Assembly (NCBI GenBank): GCA_013214065.1
Contig: JABSPK010000002.1
Span: 1-64,000, forward strand
DNA: 64,000 nt
Origin: Flavobacteriaceae bacterium
Lineage (GTDB): Bacteria; Bacteroidota; Bacteroidia; Flavobacteriales; Flavobacteriaceae
Direction: 5' to 3'
A program made the position numbers and the translations under genes. This document shows, one piece after another, positions 1 through 9,155 of this stretch. The notes under the pieces were generated by a model. That model was given only the letters and a program-made list of their open reading frames with translations. It had not been told where the DNA came from and did not search any database. How positions within the stretch are numbered: position 1 is the stretch's first letter; each line of letters opens with the position of its first letter.

Positions 1-191
1 ACTCCCAACCATGGATGGAGCATATGTTCCTCATCCACCAAGCGCATCAGCTCCAAGTTGAGCTGGGTTTCCCCTTTCGGGGCATAGTAGAGCCCGCTAC
101 GGTGTATGTCCAACAACTCGCATTGGCGTACAATGCTCAGTTTGGAGGCCTTGTCAACGTGCTTCCGACGTTCTTTTGCACTATCCCTCAT
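1..191 (-). CDS. IS3-family transposase OrfB, N-terminal part (cut by window edge)
   Basis: The ATG at 191-189 opens a frame that runs off the left edge of the window without a stop. Its roughly 63 visible residues end with MRLVDEEHMLHPWLG, the HTH_21 region that precedes the DDE integrase core in IS3-family OrfB proteins. The start overlaps the stop of OrfA (188-463) as ATGA in the -1 frame, the arrangement from which IS3 elements make an OrfAB fusion by programmed frameshifting. The catalytic DDE domain would lie outside the window, so activity cannot be judged. Assignment to the family is firm; the subgroup is an inference from similarity to the OrfB fragment at 954-1334. Confidence 0.85.
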   Translation of the reverse strand, partial: MRDSAKERRKHVDKASKLSIVRQCELLDIHRSGLYYAPKGETQLNLELMRLVDEEHMLHPWLG

Positions 192-463
192 GACAAGGCT
201 TTCTTTAAAAAATCAATCTCCATTTTCTGCTGACCGATCGTTTTGAGCATCCGCTCCTCCTTTTCCTCGGCCTCGCTCTTGGCATCTTTGACGGGCCTAT
301 CGAAAACCGCCTGTCCGTTCTTTAAAAATTGTGACTTCCAGTTGGTAATCTGGGTAGGGTGGATCTCATACTTGCGACCCAGCTCCTGGATGCTGTAACG
401 CTCCGATAAGGCCTCCAGAACGACCTTGAACTTGAATTCCGATGTAAACTTTCTTCTGCTCAT
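188..463 (-). CDS. IS3-family transposase OrfA
   Basis: This 91-residue protein is the DNA-binding half of an IS3-family transposase. It begins MSRRKFTSEFKFKVVLEAL, followed by a helix-turn-helix (about residues 20-45, with IHPTQITNWKSQF), and ends in a charged, leucine-spaced segment (about 60-90) that fits the coiled coil used for dimerisation. About 90 residues is the normal OrfA length, so this gene looks intact. It is read together with OrfB (1-191) through an ATGA overlap. The element's outer end lies just upstream of the gene, at 502-527. Confidence 0.9.
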   Translation of the reverse strand: MSRRKFTSEFKFKVVLEALSERYSIQELGRKYEIHPTQITNWKSQFLKNGQAVFDRPVKDAKSEAEEKEERMLKTIGQQKMEIDFLKKALS

Positions 464-501
464 CTGACAATAAATTTAGCTTAATAATCCAACTTAACTT
501 A

Positions 502-527
502 CTGTCCTATTATTGGGGGGAATTATA
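502..527. repeat. IS3-element terminal repeat, copy 1
   Basis: The 26 bases read CTGTCCTA, six variable bases, then GGGGGAATTATA. Copy 2 at 1439-1464 has the same length and matches at about 21 of 26 positions. Relative to the minus-strand OrfA this is the upstream (left) end of that element, with the tip at about 527, where the truncated OrfB of the neighbouring element begins. Confidence 0.7.
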
Positions 528-942
528 TATCGGTTCCAATCGACTGGTCAGAGAGCTTGACAAGTTGGTTGCTGTTAGGGGTAAGCCGGAGGCAATCCGA
601 GTAGACAACGGGCCGGAGTTTACCTCAGCCAACTTCCAAGTTTGGTGTAACCAAAACAATATCAAGATTAAATACATCCAACCCGGAAAACCGGTTCAGA
701 ACAGTCTTGTAGAGCGTTTCAACAGGAGCTATCGACAGGAAGTGCTTAATGCTTATTTGTTTGATTCCTTGAGCCAGGTTAGGGTTCTTTCTGAACAGTG
801 GTTGGAGCATTACAATGGAAGAAGACCCCATGAGGCACTACAAAACTTAACGCCTAAAGAGTTTTTGACCAAATATGGAAAAGCTAGCTTTTCCATTTCA
901 AAAAATCAATTAAATTGTACAAACTCTACTGTAGCTAATTAA
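526..942 (+). pseudogene. IS3-family transposase OrfB, C-terminal fragment (different IS3 subgroup)
   Basis: An open frame from about 526 encodes only the end of an OrfB. It contains VDNGPEFTS, which carries the second catalytic aspartate, and NSLVERFNRSYRQEV, which carries the catalytic glutamate, followed by the usual HYNGRRPHEAL region and a stop at 940-942. The first aspartate and the N-terminal two thirds are missing. There is no credible start codon (the first TTG, at 565, is internal to the conserved domain), so this is a remnant. The motif style differs from the OrfB at 954-1334 and suggests another IS3 subgroup. The 5' break coincides with the IS end at 527. Confidence 0.88.
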
Positions 943-953
943 GGGGTACTTAC

Positions 954-1334
954 ACCAATACCATGACGGCCGAATGGTGCAGGAGCACATTGGAAACCGC
1001 CGTTATGGAACATGGTGCGCCCGAAATACTCAATACCGACCAGGGAAGCCAGTTCACCGCCAAGGAATTCCATACATGGGTGACGGCTCCCGGACAGGGC
1101 ATAACGCTCAGTATGGACGGCAAAGGCCGGGCAATCGACAACATCTTCATCGAACGGCTGTGGCGCAGCGTCAAATATGAACATGTGTACCTTTTTCCCG
1201 CCGATGACGGATTACAGTGTTACCGTGGCATCAGGGAATACTTTGAATATTACAACCATGAACGTCGCCATCAGGGAATTGATGGCCAGAGACCGTTCGA
1301 GGTTTATCAACAACAGAAGAAAAAAGCAGCGTAG
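954..1334 (+). pseudogene. IS3-family transposase OrfB, C-terminal fragment
   Basis: The frame encodes TNTMTAEWC, then NTDQGSQFT (second catalytic Asp) and DGKGRAIDNIFIERLWRSV (catalytic Glu), ending with a typical YYNHERRHQGIDG tail. This is the C-terminal third of an IS3-family OrfB. The ATG at 963 is internal to the conserved domain. Sequence similarity about 12 bases before it is lost, so the 5' part was removed when the neighbouring remnant arrived. The fragment is of the type expected to pair with the minus-strand OrfA/OrfB at 1-463, and their terminal repeats match, so both may derive from the same IS in opposite orientation. Confidence 0.88.
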
Positions 1335-1438
1335 TGATAGAAAATGAAAATAGGGTTTTCAACAAAACCGGTGACTTATCAGTCTCCCCCGGACCCCCTC
1401 TTTTCAACATCATTATCATATTTATTTTTATTGAAAAA

Positions 1439-1464
1439 CTGTCCTAGAGATAGGGGGAATTATA
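1439..1464. repeat. IS3-element terminal repeat, copy 2 (right end)
   Basis: This 26-base end lies about 100 bases after the stop of the OrfB fragment at 1334 and matches the repeat at 502-527. Read on the minus strand, it supplies the last seven codons (VYNSPYL) and the TAG stop of the adjoining serine hydrolase gene, so the insertion point is inside or at the very end of that gene. Confidence 0.7.
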
Positions 1465-2972
1465 CACCTCCTTTACCAAATCGCTTACGTCATCGCCAAG
1501 TTCTTTTAAAAAGGTAATGGCGTTTTGGTTATTGGGATTTAACTCTACCGATTTGCGATAATTTTTAATAGCCAGTTCATTTTTTCCTAGCCTCATTAAA
1601 CTTTCGCCATAACTGTCATAGGCATTAAACGATAATGGAAATTCCTCAACAATCAACTGAAATATTTTACTTGCTTCATCCGTGCGGTCTGACCGCAATA
1701 GAACATAACCCATAGCGTTCATTTCTGCTTCATTCAAGCTATAATCTTTAGAATCTTTAATCTGGTGATATCTCGCTATTCCTTTATCAATGCCTTCAGC
1801 TTCAATAATTGCCAATACCAAGTCAGCTACCGATTGTTTTGCCATATCATATCCTTTACCATGAATTATAGCTAGAATAGCTTTTGTTATATCGTTAAGT
1901 GGGGCTCCACCAAGTGGCCCTACACTTGTATTAGTTAAAAGAACAACCAAAGATTTATCAGACGTAGTTCTAGTAATATTAGTGTTAAAGCCGTTAATGC
2001 CTCCTCCATGTCCTATGGCATAAATACTATCTGTAGAATTTCCTATTTCGGTGTAACCAACCACCCATCCATAAGCATAATGAGTGTTGCCCCATGCTGA
2101 AATTTGAGGTTCGAAATACATGCTCATATACTCTTCTGGCAGCAACTTAGTGGTATATAAAGCTTGATCCCATTTATACAAATCTTCAACAGTTGAATAC
2201 ATAGACCCTGCGGCATATGGAATAGTCATATCCAAATAATCAGAATTCACGTAATCTCTGCCCTGTTTTTCGTAGCCTGTGGCTCTATTTTTTAAAATGT
2301 CGGCATGATTGTCATAACCCGAATCCTTCATGCCTAATGGGGTGAATATTTTTTCTTGAAGCATTTGCTCATAGCTTTTTCCAGTCAATTTTTCAATTAT
2401 AACGCCAAGAAGAAAATACCCTGAATTACTGTAACTAAATTTTCACCTGGCCTGAATTCCAATTCCTTATCAGCAAACATTTTAACAAGCTCTTCCGGAG
2501 TATATGGATCACGACTAATTTCTTCCATAAACTGGGGAAATGATGTGTAATTAGGTATTCCAGATGTATGTGCTAGCAAATGATGGCACGTTATACTATC
2601 ACCATTGGCTTTTGGATAATCTGGAAGATAAGTAGTAATAGGAGTTTGTAAATCTAATTTCCCTTCCGCCACTAATTGCAGAATAAGCATTGCTGTAAAC
2701 TGTTTGGTAATAGAACCCAACCGATGTTTCGTATTGGGCTGATTTGGAATATTCCATTCCATATTTGCCAAACCAAATCCATTCTTATAGATAACCTTAC
2801 CCTGATCGGAGACTAAGACGGAACCGTTAAATTTGTCATACTCTTCATATGTGCTCAAAAGCTCATGGATTTGTTCAACTTTAGACTGAGCAATTCCAGT
2901 ACCGCTTTTTAATACTAAAAACAGTATTAAAATGCCTTTTGTCACTGTTGGATAATTTGATTTTGGTGCCAT
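1444..2972 (-). pseudogene. Serine hydrolase (class C beta-lactamase/PBP-like family), frameshifted
   Basis: Two overlapping frames together encode one secreted beta-lactamase-family hydrolase of about 505 residues. The first (2397-2972) has a signal peptide (about residues 1-29) and the nucleophile motif SITK (87-90). It then runs out of frame after RPGEN. The second frame, read from about 2440, continues with KFSYSNSGYFLLG, which contains the YSN motif, and HGGGINGF, followed by a C-terminal TPR-like stretch. One extra A in the minus-strand A run (plus-strand tttt 2440-2443) would restore the gene. The last codons belong to the IS end at 1439-1464, so the native C-terminus may also be lost. 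The stretch is AT-richer than the core genes. A sequencing slip at 2440 is the alternative explanation. Confidence 0.85.
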
Positions 2973-3064
2973 GTTTAATATTTGAACTGTTTATTTTATT
3001 GATTGCAATGAAGCACAACGTAGGAATATAGATTATATGATCTATATATCTTTTATGTACGGAA

Positions 3065-4184
3065 CTAAGATAAGAGATCTTTGACCCCTTTAAATGAGGT
3101 TTCCGCTACATGAGTATAGATTTCGGTTGTCTTGGTTGAATTGTGGCCAAGTAGAAGTTGAATGTGCCTGATATCGGTTCCATCCTCTAAAAGATGGGTG
3201 GCAAAACTGTGACGTAGCATATGTGGGGTCACTTTTTTTGAGATACCAGCCTTTTTGGCAGCGTTCACAATAAGTTTTAAAACACTTGATGCCGAATAGG
3301 GTCTGTTCTTCGGTCCCTCAAACAGGTATTCCTTTGGCCTGTATTCCTTAAAGTAGGTTCTAAGCTCACCGAGTAGGGTAGGGCTCAGAACGGTCATCCT
3401 ATCCTTGTTGCCTTTTGCGCCCCTTACGGTAATGAGCATCCTCTTACCATCGATATCATGAATCTTGAGGTTCAAAAGTTCACTCCTTCGTAACCCCCCG
3501 GAATAGAGCAGAGATACAATGCACCTATGCTTGATATTGTTCGTGCATGCTATCAAGTCCTTTATTGGAGAGGACCTTGGGCAACCGTTGTTGTTTTCTT
3601 GGCCGTTCTATGGAGTAGAACCTATTCGGCATTCCCATAACGACCTCATAATAGAATTTGATACTGTTTACGGCCTGATTGATGTAAGAATGCGAACGGC
3701 CTTTTTGAACCAACACTTTGAGATATTCCCTTATCTCGTTCTCGGTAATTTCCTTGGGTTCAATGGTGTCGTAATGGTTGATGAAACATTCAAATTGGTG
3801 AACATAGGTCTTAACGGTATTATCGGCATACTTTTTAAGTTCCAATTTGTCGAGGTATTCCGTAGGGCATCGTTTAAATGATTTTTTCAGGTCCCTTTTT
3901 CTGTACCATTCTACATTTTTCGGGGCATCGACATTGAGTTCAGCATCCGAATCGAAAAAATAATTACCATTGACCCAGACCTCACCCCTAAAAGTATTGA
4001 AAATGGAATTTAGATTTTCTTTGGTATTGGGCAAATGATACATGCTGAACGCTTCTGACCATCTGATTTCGGGTAGTTTCTGCGCCAGGGCAAGGGTGAC
4101 CTTATCAGATCTGAATTGTAGACCAATGTGTTTTTCACTACCAATAAGTAAATGCTTTAACGTGATACTCCTGCCCTTGAACAT
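3065..4184 (-). pseudogene. Tyrosine recombinase/integrase, frameshifted
   Basis: The 5' frame (3525-4184) encodes an N-terminal region plus a SAM-like core-binding domain (YADNTVKTYVHQFECFINHY) and stops after LPKVLSNKG. The 3' frame (3065 to about 3560) encodes the whole catalytic domain: Arg in GLRRSELL, HMLRHSFATHL, LLGHNSTKTTEIYTH with the nucleophilic Tyr. Compared with relatives of the XerD/integron-integrase type, about three residues are missing between LPKVLS and the catalytic domain, so a deletion of about eight bases near 3555 fits better than a one-base error. Translation of both halves as one protein would need recoding, which nothing here suggests. Its position about 580 bases from the 3' end of a tRNA gene fits an island integrase. 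Confidence 0.85.
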
Positions 4185-4263
4185 AGGTTCGATTCTTTGG
4201 CAATAAATATCATGTAAATAATAATTCTAAGCAGTATATTAAGCGTATAAGATACGTATGTAA

Positions 4264-4641
4264 ATGTTTGAAAACAGAAAGTGTCCTGTTTGTGGGGGTG
4301 AAATAACGGCAAGGTCCGACAAGAAATATTGCAGTTTAAAATGCAAATCGTCAAATCAATACGAAAAGCGGCAGACAGAGGAAGCTTTCTTCCTTAAGGT
4401 CGAGAAACAGTTACGGACCAATCGGAAGGTACTCAAACATTATAATAAATCAGGCTATACCACCATACGAAAATCAGAGCTGGAACGACAAGGGTTCGAT
4501 GCCATGTTCCATACCCATTATTGGGAGAACAAAAAAGGCGACCGCTATCAGTTTGTTTTCGAATTTGGTTTTCTAGAGCGTACCGTAAACGGAAAGGAAA
4601 AACTTGTTTTGGTCACTTGGCAGGACTATATGACTCGGTAG
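4264..4641 (+). CDS. Small zinc-ribbon protein of unknown function
   Basis: The 125-residue product starts MFENRKCPVCGGEI and has a CxxC (8-11) followed by YCSLKCKSS, a second CxxxC-type pair, which is a four-cysteine zinc ribbon in the first 30 residues. The rest is basic and then rich in aromatic and beta-strand-forming residues, with no domain I recognise. It diverges from the integrase remnant (start 4184) and sits between it and the tRNA gene, so it probably travelled with the island. It may be a DNA-binding accessory protein. That role is a guess from the zinc ribbon and the location only. Confidence 0.7.
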   Translation: MFENRKCPVCGGEITARSDKKYCSLKCKSSNQYEKRQTEEAFFLKVEKQLRTNRKVLKHYNKSGYTTIRKSELERQGFDAMFHTHYWENKKGDRYQFVFEFGFLERTVNGKEKLVLVTWQDYMTR

Positions 4642-4690
4642 TTTTCGTGAAAGCTAGCGGATATAAGAGTTAAATAGTGTTAAAAAAGTG

Positions 4691-4710
4691 TGTTGCACCT
4701 ATGTTGTACC
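4691..4710. repeat. Short direct repeat near island/tRNA junction
   Basis: TGTTGCACC (4691-4699) and TGTTGTACC (4702-4710) differ by one base and are offset by 11 bp, about one helical turn. They lie between the zinc-ribbon gene and the tRNA terminator. They could be part of a recombinase attachment region, but no second att copy is visible in the window. Confidence 0.3.
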
Positions 4711-4723
4711 CGTACCAAACAAG

Positions 4724-4749
4724 AAGGGCTCCCGTTTCTGGGAACCCTT
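4724..4749 (-). terminator. Probable terminator of tRNA-Met
   Basis: The hairpin pairs AAGGG with CCCTT and CCC with GGG around a six-base loop. It lies 12 bases past the 3' end of the minus-strand tRNA gene. On that strand it is followed by CTTGTTT, a weak U-rich tail. Confidence 0.55.
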
Positions 4750-4760
4750 GATTTTACTAG

Positions 4761-4833
<73 letters not shown>

Positions 4834-4843
4834 ATGTGGACGG

Positions 4844-4876
4844 CAAATATACGACCGTTTACCACACTTTTCCAAA
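4844..4876 (-). promoter_or_regulatory. Promoter of the tRNA-Met gene
   Basis: On the minus strand TTTG (4873-4876) is followed after 21 bases by TATATTTG (4844-4851), an exact Bacteroidota -33/-7 pair. Transcription would begin a few bases before the mature tRNA 5' end at 4833. Confidence 0.75.
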
Positions 4877-4997
4877 TTAGGGCCTGCTTGTTTTGAAAAC
4901 CGGCCCAGAAATCACCCACCTAACGACTTTTCTCCAAGCCGTGGCGAATGACCCAACCTCAAGTGTTGGCTTGAATTGAAATCCATATCTTCGAAGC

Positions 4998-6380
4998 ATG
5001 GAGCAACTCAACGATTTTCTCATCAAGGCCATTTCAGGTACCGAATGGCCCATGTTCCTGCTCCTGATTGGGGGCGGATTGTTTCTGGTGTGCTATTCCA
5101 AGTTCTTGCCGTACCGGTTTTTCGGCCATGCCATCGCCATTACGGCAGGCAAATACGACGACCCCAATGCCAAAGGGGACGTCAGTTCGCTACAGGCCCT
5201 TTCGGCCGCCGTAGCGGCTACCGTAGGTCTCGGGAATATCTCCGGAGTGGCCATTGCCATCCATGATGGAGGTCCTGGAGTGGTGTTCTGGATCTGGATG
5301 ACCGCCTTGATAGGTATGTGTATCAAATTCTATTCCTGCAGCCTCTCCATCATGTATAGGGGGCAGGATTCGGAAGGGAAACTCCAAGGTGGCCCGATGT
5401 TCTATATTACCAAAGGATTGGGAAAAAAAGCCAAACCCTTGGCCATCTTTTTCAGTATCGCCGGCCTCTTCGGGTTTTTGGGGGTCTTTACGGCCAATCA
5501 GTTCACCGAAACCTTTATGAGTGTCGTACAGCCTGAAGACAGCCTGTTTGCCCTGGGCGGCAGTGCTGAAGACCCACTTTTCAATTGGAAATTGCTTATT
5601 GGGGCCTTGCTGGCCATCATTTCGTCTTTCGTCATCTTCGGGGGCTTGACCAAAATTGCCAAAGTGGCGACCACCATTGTGCCCTTTATGGTGATGGTGT
5701 ATTTGGTCGCGGTCATTTTGGTGATGATCGCCAATGCGTCTAAAGTGCTGCCTTCTTTGCAATTGATCATAACCGAGGCGTGGAATTTCAAGACCGTTGT
5801 CACAGGGGGCTTTTGGGGGCTGGTGATTATCGGGGTGCGCCGTGCGATGTTCTCGAACGAGGCCGGTCTGGGGTCTGCACCCATGTACCATGGCCAGTCG
5901 AAAAACGAGGAACCCATTCGTGAAGGGTTGGTCGCCATGCTCGGCCCGTTTATCGATACCATCTTGGTCTGTACGTTTACGGCCATTGTGTTGATATTGA
6001 GTGGGGCTTATTTGGAAGAAGGAAGCGGGATCGTCATGACCCTGAACGCCTTCAATACTTCATTAGGAAGCTGGGGCGGTGTACTGCTGATGGTCATCGT
6101 GTCGGCCTTCGCACTATCGACCCTGTTCACTTATTCGTATTACGGTGTAAAAAGTCTGTCGTTCTTGACCAACGCCAAAATCGGGAAGCTTTATAATGTT
6201 TACTTCGTGATCATGATCGTTTTTGCCGCTGTGGCGTCGCTGGAATTGGTCAAGAACTTGATCGATCTTTCGTATGCCCTGATGGTCATTCCGAACATGA
6301 TCGCAGTATTGTTGTTGGCCCCAAAAGTCAATCGGGAAGCCAAGAAATACTTTAAAAAACTGAAGGATGGCCATGCATAA
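4998..6380 (+). CDS. Sodium:alanine symporter (AGCS family)
   Basis: The 460-residue inner-membrane protein has about ten hydrophobic segments and the AGCS signature GGPGVVFWIWMTALIGM near residue 90, preceded by ALSAAVAATVGLGNISGVA. The family takes up alanine or glycine with Na+ (AlsT/DagA type); the exact substrate cannot be read from the sequence. Length is typical for the family. The ATG at 4998 starts directly before the first hydrophobic helix. The 3' end overlaps era by 14 bases, so the two genes are very likely cotranscribed. Confidence 0.92.
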   Translation: MEQLNDFLIKAISGTEWPMFLLLIGGGLFLVCYSKFLPYRFFGHAIAITAGKYDDPNAKGDVSSLQALSAAVAATVGLGNISGVAIAIHDGGPGVVFWIWMTALIGMCIKFYSCSLSIMYRGQDSEGKLQGGPMFYITKGLGKKAKPLAIFFSIAGLFGFLGVFTANQFTETFMSVVQPEDSLFALGGSAEDPLFNWKLLIGALLAIISSFVIFGGLTKIAKVATTIVPFMVMVYLVAVILVMIANASKVLPSLQLIITEAWNFKTVVTGGFWGLVIIGVRRAMFSNEAGLGSAPMYHGQSKNEEPIREGLVAMLGPFIDTILVCTFTAIVLILSGAYLEEGSGIVMTLNAFNTSLGSWGGVLLMVIVSAFALSTLFTYSYYGVKSLSFLTNAKIGKLYNVYFVIMIVFAAVASLELVKNLIDLSYALMVIPNMIAVLLLAPKVNREAKKYFKKLKDGHA

Positions 6381-7251
6381 ATCGGGTTTTGTCAATATCA
6401 TCGGAAACCCCAATGTGGGCAAATCGACCTTAATGAACGCCTTCGTGGGCGAGAAACTTTCGATCATCACCTCTAAGGCGCAGACCACACGGCACCGTAT
6501 TTTTGGAATCGTCAATGGGGATGATTTCCAAGTGATTTTTTCCGATACCCCGGGAATCATCAAACCGGCCTATGAGCTGCAGCAATCGATGATGGATTTC
6601 GTGAAATCGGCCTTCGAAGATGCCGATATCCTGATTTACATGGTCGAAATCGGGGAAAAAGCCTTGAAGGACGATAACTTTTTCAACAAGATCCGCAACA
6701 GTACGATCCCCGTATTGCTGTTACTCAACAAGATCGATACCTCTGAACAGGAATTTTTGGAAGCCCAGATGCAGTTTTGGAAAGAACAGCTTCCCAATGC
6801 GGAGCTGTACCCGATATCCGCCCTTGAGAATTTTAACGTCAAGGAAGTATTCCATCGGATCGTCGAATTGCTTCCCGAGGGCCCGGCTTATTTCCCCAAG
6901 GACCAATTTACCGACAAGCCCGAACGCTTTTTCGTCAATGAAAGCATCCGCGAGAAGATCCTCCTGAACTATAAAAAGGAAATCCCCTATGCCGTTGAGG
7001 TCGAGACCGAGGAATTCTTGGAAGATGACGACATCATCCGCATCCGCTCGGTGATCATGGTCGAACGCGATACCCAAAAAGGTATCATTATCGGTCATAA
7101 AGGGGCGGCCTTGAAAAAGGTCGGTGTAGGCGCCCGGAAAGACCTTGAAAAATTCTTCGGCAAACAGGTCCATATCGAACTGTACGTCAAGGTGAACAAG
7201 AACTGGCGGAACAATACGAACCAATTAAAACGGTTCGGATACCAGGGTTAG
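6367..7251 (+). CDS. era: GTPase Era
   Basis: Era is the essential GTPase that binds the 3' end of 16S rRNA during assembly of the small ribosomal subunit. The 294 residues show G1 GNPNVGKST (13-21), G3 DTPG (near 60), G4 NKID (near 124), and a C-terminal KH domain with GIIIGHKGAALKKVG. The length matches the family (about 300). Start choice is between the ATG at 6367 (MAMHKSGF) and 6373 (MHKSGF); the second fits bacterial Era N-termini slightly better. The gene overlaps the symporter gene by 14 bases, and der follows 78 bases downstream. Confidence 0.97.
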   Translation: MAMHKSGFVNIIGNPNVGKSTLMNAFVGEKLSIITSKAQTTRHRIFGIVNGDDFQVIFSDTPGIIKPAYELQQSMMDFVKSAFEDADILIYMVEIGEKALKDDNFFNKIRNSTIPVLLLLNKIDTSEQEFLEAQMQFWKEQLPNAELYPISALENFNVKEVFHRIVELLPEGPAYFPKDQFTDKPERFFVNESIREKILLNYKKEIPYAVEVETEEFLEDDDIIRIRSVIMVERDTQKGIIIGHKGAALKKVGVGARKDLEKFFGKQVHIELYVKVNKNWRNNTNQLKRFGYQG

Positions 7252-7283
7252 CATCCCCTATGAAGACTTCGAAGACCTTGTGA

Positions 7284-7313
7284 TTGCGTAATCTGCTGAA
7301 TACCGTACCTTTG
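7284..7313 (+). promoter_or_regulatory. Promoter of der
   Basis: TTG (7284-7286), a 19-base spacer and TACCTTTG (7306-7313) match the Bacteroidota consensus exactly. The predicted transcript starts about 7320, giving a leader of about ten bases before the ATG at 7330. der therefore need not depend on the era transcript. Confidence 0.75.
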
Positions 7314-7329
7314 TGCCCTATTTTTAGGT

Positions 7330-8631
7330 ATGGGAGCTATCGTAGCCATTGTAGGAAGACCGAATGTCGGCAAATCAACTTTTTTCAATCGATTGATCCA
7401 AAGGCGTGAAGCCATTGTCGATGCAGTGAGCGGGGTGACCCGCGACCGGCATTATGGGAAGAGCGACTGGAACGGTAGGGAATTCTCCTTAATCGATACC
7501 GGGGGCTACGTGGTCGGTAGCGATGATGTTTTCGAGCAAGAGATCGACAAACAGGTTGAACTCGCCATCGATGAGGCCGATGCCATCATTTTTATGGTCG
7601 ACGTAGAGTCTGGGGTTACCGGCATGGATGAGGATGTGGCCAAGCTTTTGCGTCGGGTCGATAAGCCTATTTTTTTAGCGATCAACAAGGTGGATAATGC
7701 CCAACGGGCAGCCGATGCAGTGGAATTCTATGGCTTGGGTTTGGGTGACTACTATACCTTGTCGAGTATCAACGGCAGTGGCACGGGTGAGTTGCTCGAT
7801 GCCTTGGTCGAAGTGCTTCCCGAAACCGTTGACGAAGAAAGTGACCTGCCCCGTTTTGCGGTCGTCGGTCGCCCCAATGCCGGAAAGTCATCCTTCATCA
7901 ACGCCCTGATCGGCGAAGACCGGTACATCGTAACCGATATTGCGGGCACCACCCGTGATAGTATCGATACCAAATACAATCGTTTCGGTTTTGAGTTCAA
8001 TTTAGTCGATACGGCGGGTATCCGACGCAAGGCCAAGGTCAAGGAAGATTTGGAGTTCTACTCGGTCATGCGTTCCGTTCGGGCCATTGAACATGCCGAT
8101 GTTTGTTTGCTGTTGTTCGATGCCACCCGAGGCTTTGACGGCCAGGTACAGAATATCTTTTGGCTGGCCCAACGCAACAATAAGGGGATTGTCATCTTGG
8201 TCAATAAATGGGACTTGGTCGAAAAGGAAACGAATTCGGTACGCGATTATACCCAAAAAATCAAAAAAGCGATAGAACCCTTTGTCGACGTGCCCATCAT
8301 ATTCGTTTCGGTCTTGAACAAACAACGAATTTTCAAAGCCATTGAGACCGCTGTCGATGTATACAAAAACCGCTCTAAGAAAGTGAAGACCCGAGAGCTT
8401 AATGACGTGTTGTTACCGATCATTGAAAAAACGCCACCACCGGCCTACAAGGGCAAATACGTAAAGATCAAGTTCTGTACCCAGTTGCCTACGCCTTACC
8501 CGCAATTCGCGTTTTTCTGCAATCTTCCGCAATACGTGCGTGATCCCTACAAGCGCTTTTTGGAAAACAAGATCCGCGAGAAGTTCGACTTCACCGGGGT
8601 ACCGATGAGCATTTTCATGCGTAAAAAATAG
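7330..8631 (+). CDS. der: GTPase Der (EngA), tandem GTPase
   Basis: Der is the double GTPase needed for maturation of the 50S ribosomal subunit. The first G domain begins with GRPNVGKST (9-17) and the second with GRPNAGKSS (about 179-187). Each has its DTxG and NKxD motifs (DTGG, NKVD; DTAG, NKWD). The C-terminal KH-like domain ends MSIFMRKK, characteristic of Der. Length (433) is standard. Pairing with era is common in Bacteroidota. The gene ends eight bases before a convergent lipoprotein gene. Confidence 0.97.
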   Translation: MGAIVAIVGRPNVGKSTFFNRLIQRREAIVDAVSGVTRDRHYGKSDWNGREFSLIDTGGYVVGSDDVFEQEIDKQVELAIDEADAIIFMVDVESGVTGMDEDVAKLLRRVDKPIFLAINKVDNAQRAADAVEFYGLGLGDYYTLSSINGSGTGELLDALVEVLPETVDEESDLPRFAVVGRPNAGKSSFINALIGEDRYIVTDIAGTTRDSIDTKYNRFGFEFNLVDTAGIRRKAKVKEDLEFYSVMRSVRAIEHADVCLLLFDATRGFDGQVQNIFWLAQRNNKGIVILVNKWDLVEKETNSVRDYTQKIKKAIEPFVDVPIIFVSVLNKQRIFKAIETAVDVYKNRSKKVKTRELNDVLLPIIEKTPPPAYKGKYVKIKFCTQLPTPYPQFAFFCNLPQYVRDPYKRFLENKIREKFDFTGVPMSIFMRKK

Positions 8632-8638
8632 GTGCCTC

Positions 8639-9094
8639 TTAATCGAGGTTGACTGTAAGTACGGTATTGGGGTTCGGAAGAGCCGCCCCATCTAAGCGCA
8701 TCGCCGCAACAAAGGGGATGCCGCCACAACAACCATCGTTTGATGAAAGTTCGATATCGACCTCCAGGTTTACCGACCCAAGGGTTCCGAACGCCACTTC
8801 AAAAGCATAGCTGGTCGCCTCCCAGGCCGAAGTCTGCAACGATAGTAACTGCGTATCACCGCCATTGAAGAATCCTTCCGCAACTTGAAAGCTGATGTTC
8901 CCGGGGGCATTGCCTGTAATGCTAACATCCGATGCGTCGAGTACTTCGGCTTCGAATACATTGGTGCCGTTCTGTAAGACTTCGAATACCAAGGTCGGTG
9001 GCCCTTCGCAAAGTACGGTGCTGCAGTCGATAGCGTCTTCATCACAGGAAAAAGCCAATACGACAAAAGCCAAAAGGAAAAGTTTGTTTTTTAT
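8639..9094 (-). CDS. Putative lipoprotein with apparent ATA start
   Basis: The coding frame is open from a TAA just upstream to 8639 but has no ATG near its start. Read from an ATA at 9094-9092 the product begins with the residues (M)KNKLFLLAFVVLAFSC, a textbook lipoprotein signal with n-region lysines and a lipobox ending AFSC. The only conventional alternative, TTG at 9073, would remove the charged n-region. The mature part (about 135 residues) has several cysteines (SCDEDAIDCSTVLCEG, DGCCGG) and beta-rich sequence, and I do not recognise the family. The start codon may be a mutated ATG or an unusual ATA initiation. The gene is convergent with der. Confidence 0.7.
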   Translation of the reverse strand: MKNKLFLLAFVVLAFSCDEDAIDCSTVLCEGPPTLVFEVLQNGTNVFEAEVLDASDVSITGNAPGNISFQVAEGFFNGGDTQLLSLQTSAWEATSYAFEVAFGTLGSVNLEVDIELSSNDGCCGGIPFVAAMRLDGAALPNPNTVLTVNLD

Positions 9095-9155
9095 GGGGTC
9101 GTTTGCCAGGAAGATGGCTTATTAGTGTTGGGGTTGCTTTGTACTGATAAAAAAA

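Larger units (their letters stand above)
1..1464. mobile_element. Nested remnants of three IS3-family elements
   Basis: Three transposase pieces lie back to back: a minus-strand OrfA/OrfB pair (1-463), a 5'-truncated plus-strand OrfB of another IS3 group (526-942), and a 5'-truncated plus-strand OrfB (954-1334). Related 26-base ends close the first (502-527) and third (1439-1464) pieces. The first element starts exactly where the second loses its 5' part, so it probably inserted there. The right end of the third piece forms the 3' end of the serine hydrolase gene beyond it. The order of events is inferred. Confidence 0.8.

Noticed and set aside
15-233. Plus-strand open frame over the IS3 OrfB
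   Set aside because: It is antisense to clear OrfB and OrfA sequence.
3519-3881. Plus-strand open frame of 120 residues
   Set aside because: It lies opposite the integrase gene and its product shows no motif.
5190-5891. Long minus-strand open frame (233 residues)
   Set aside because: It lies wholly opposite the sodium:alanine symporter gene and its product is rich in His, Pro and Arg with no domain; it is a shadow of codon bias.
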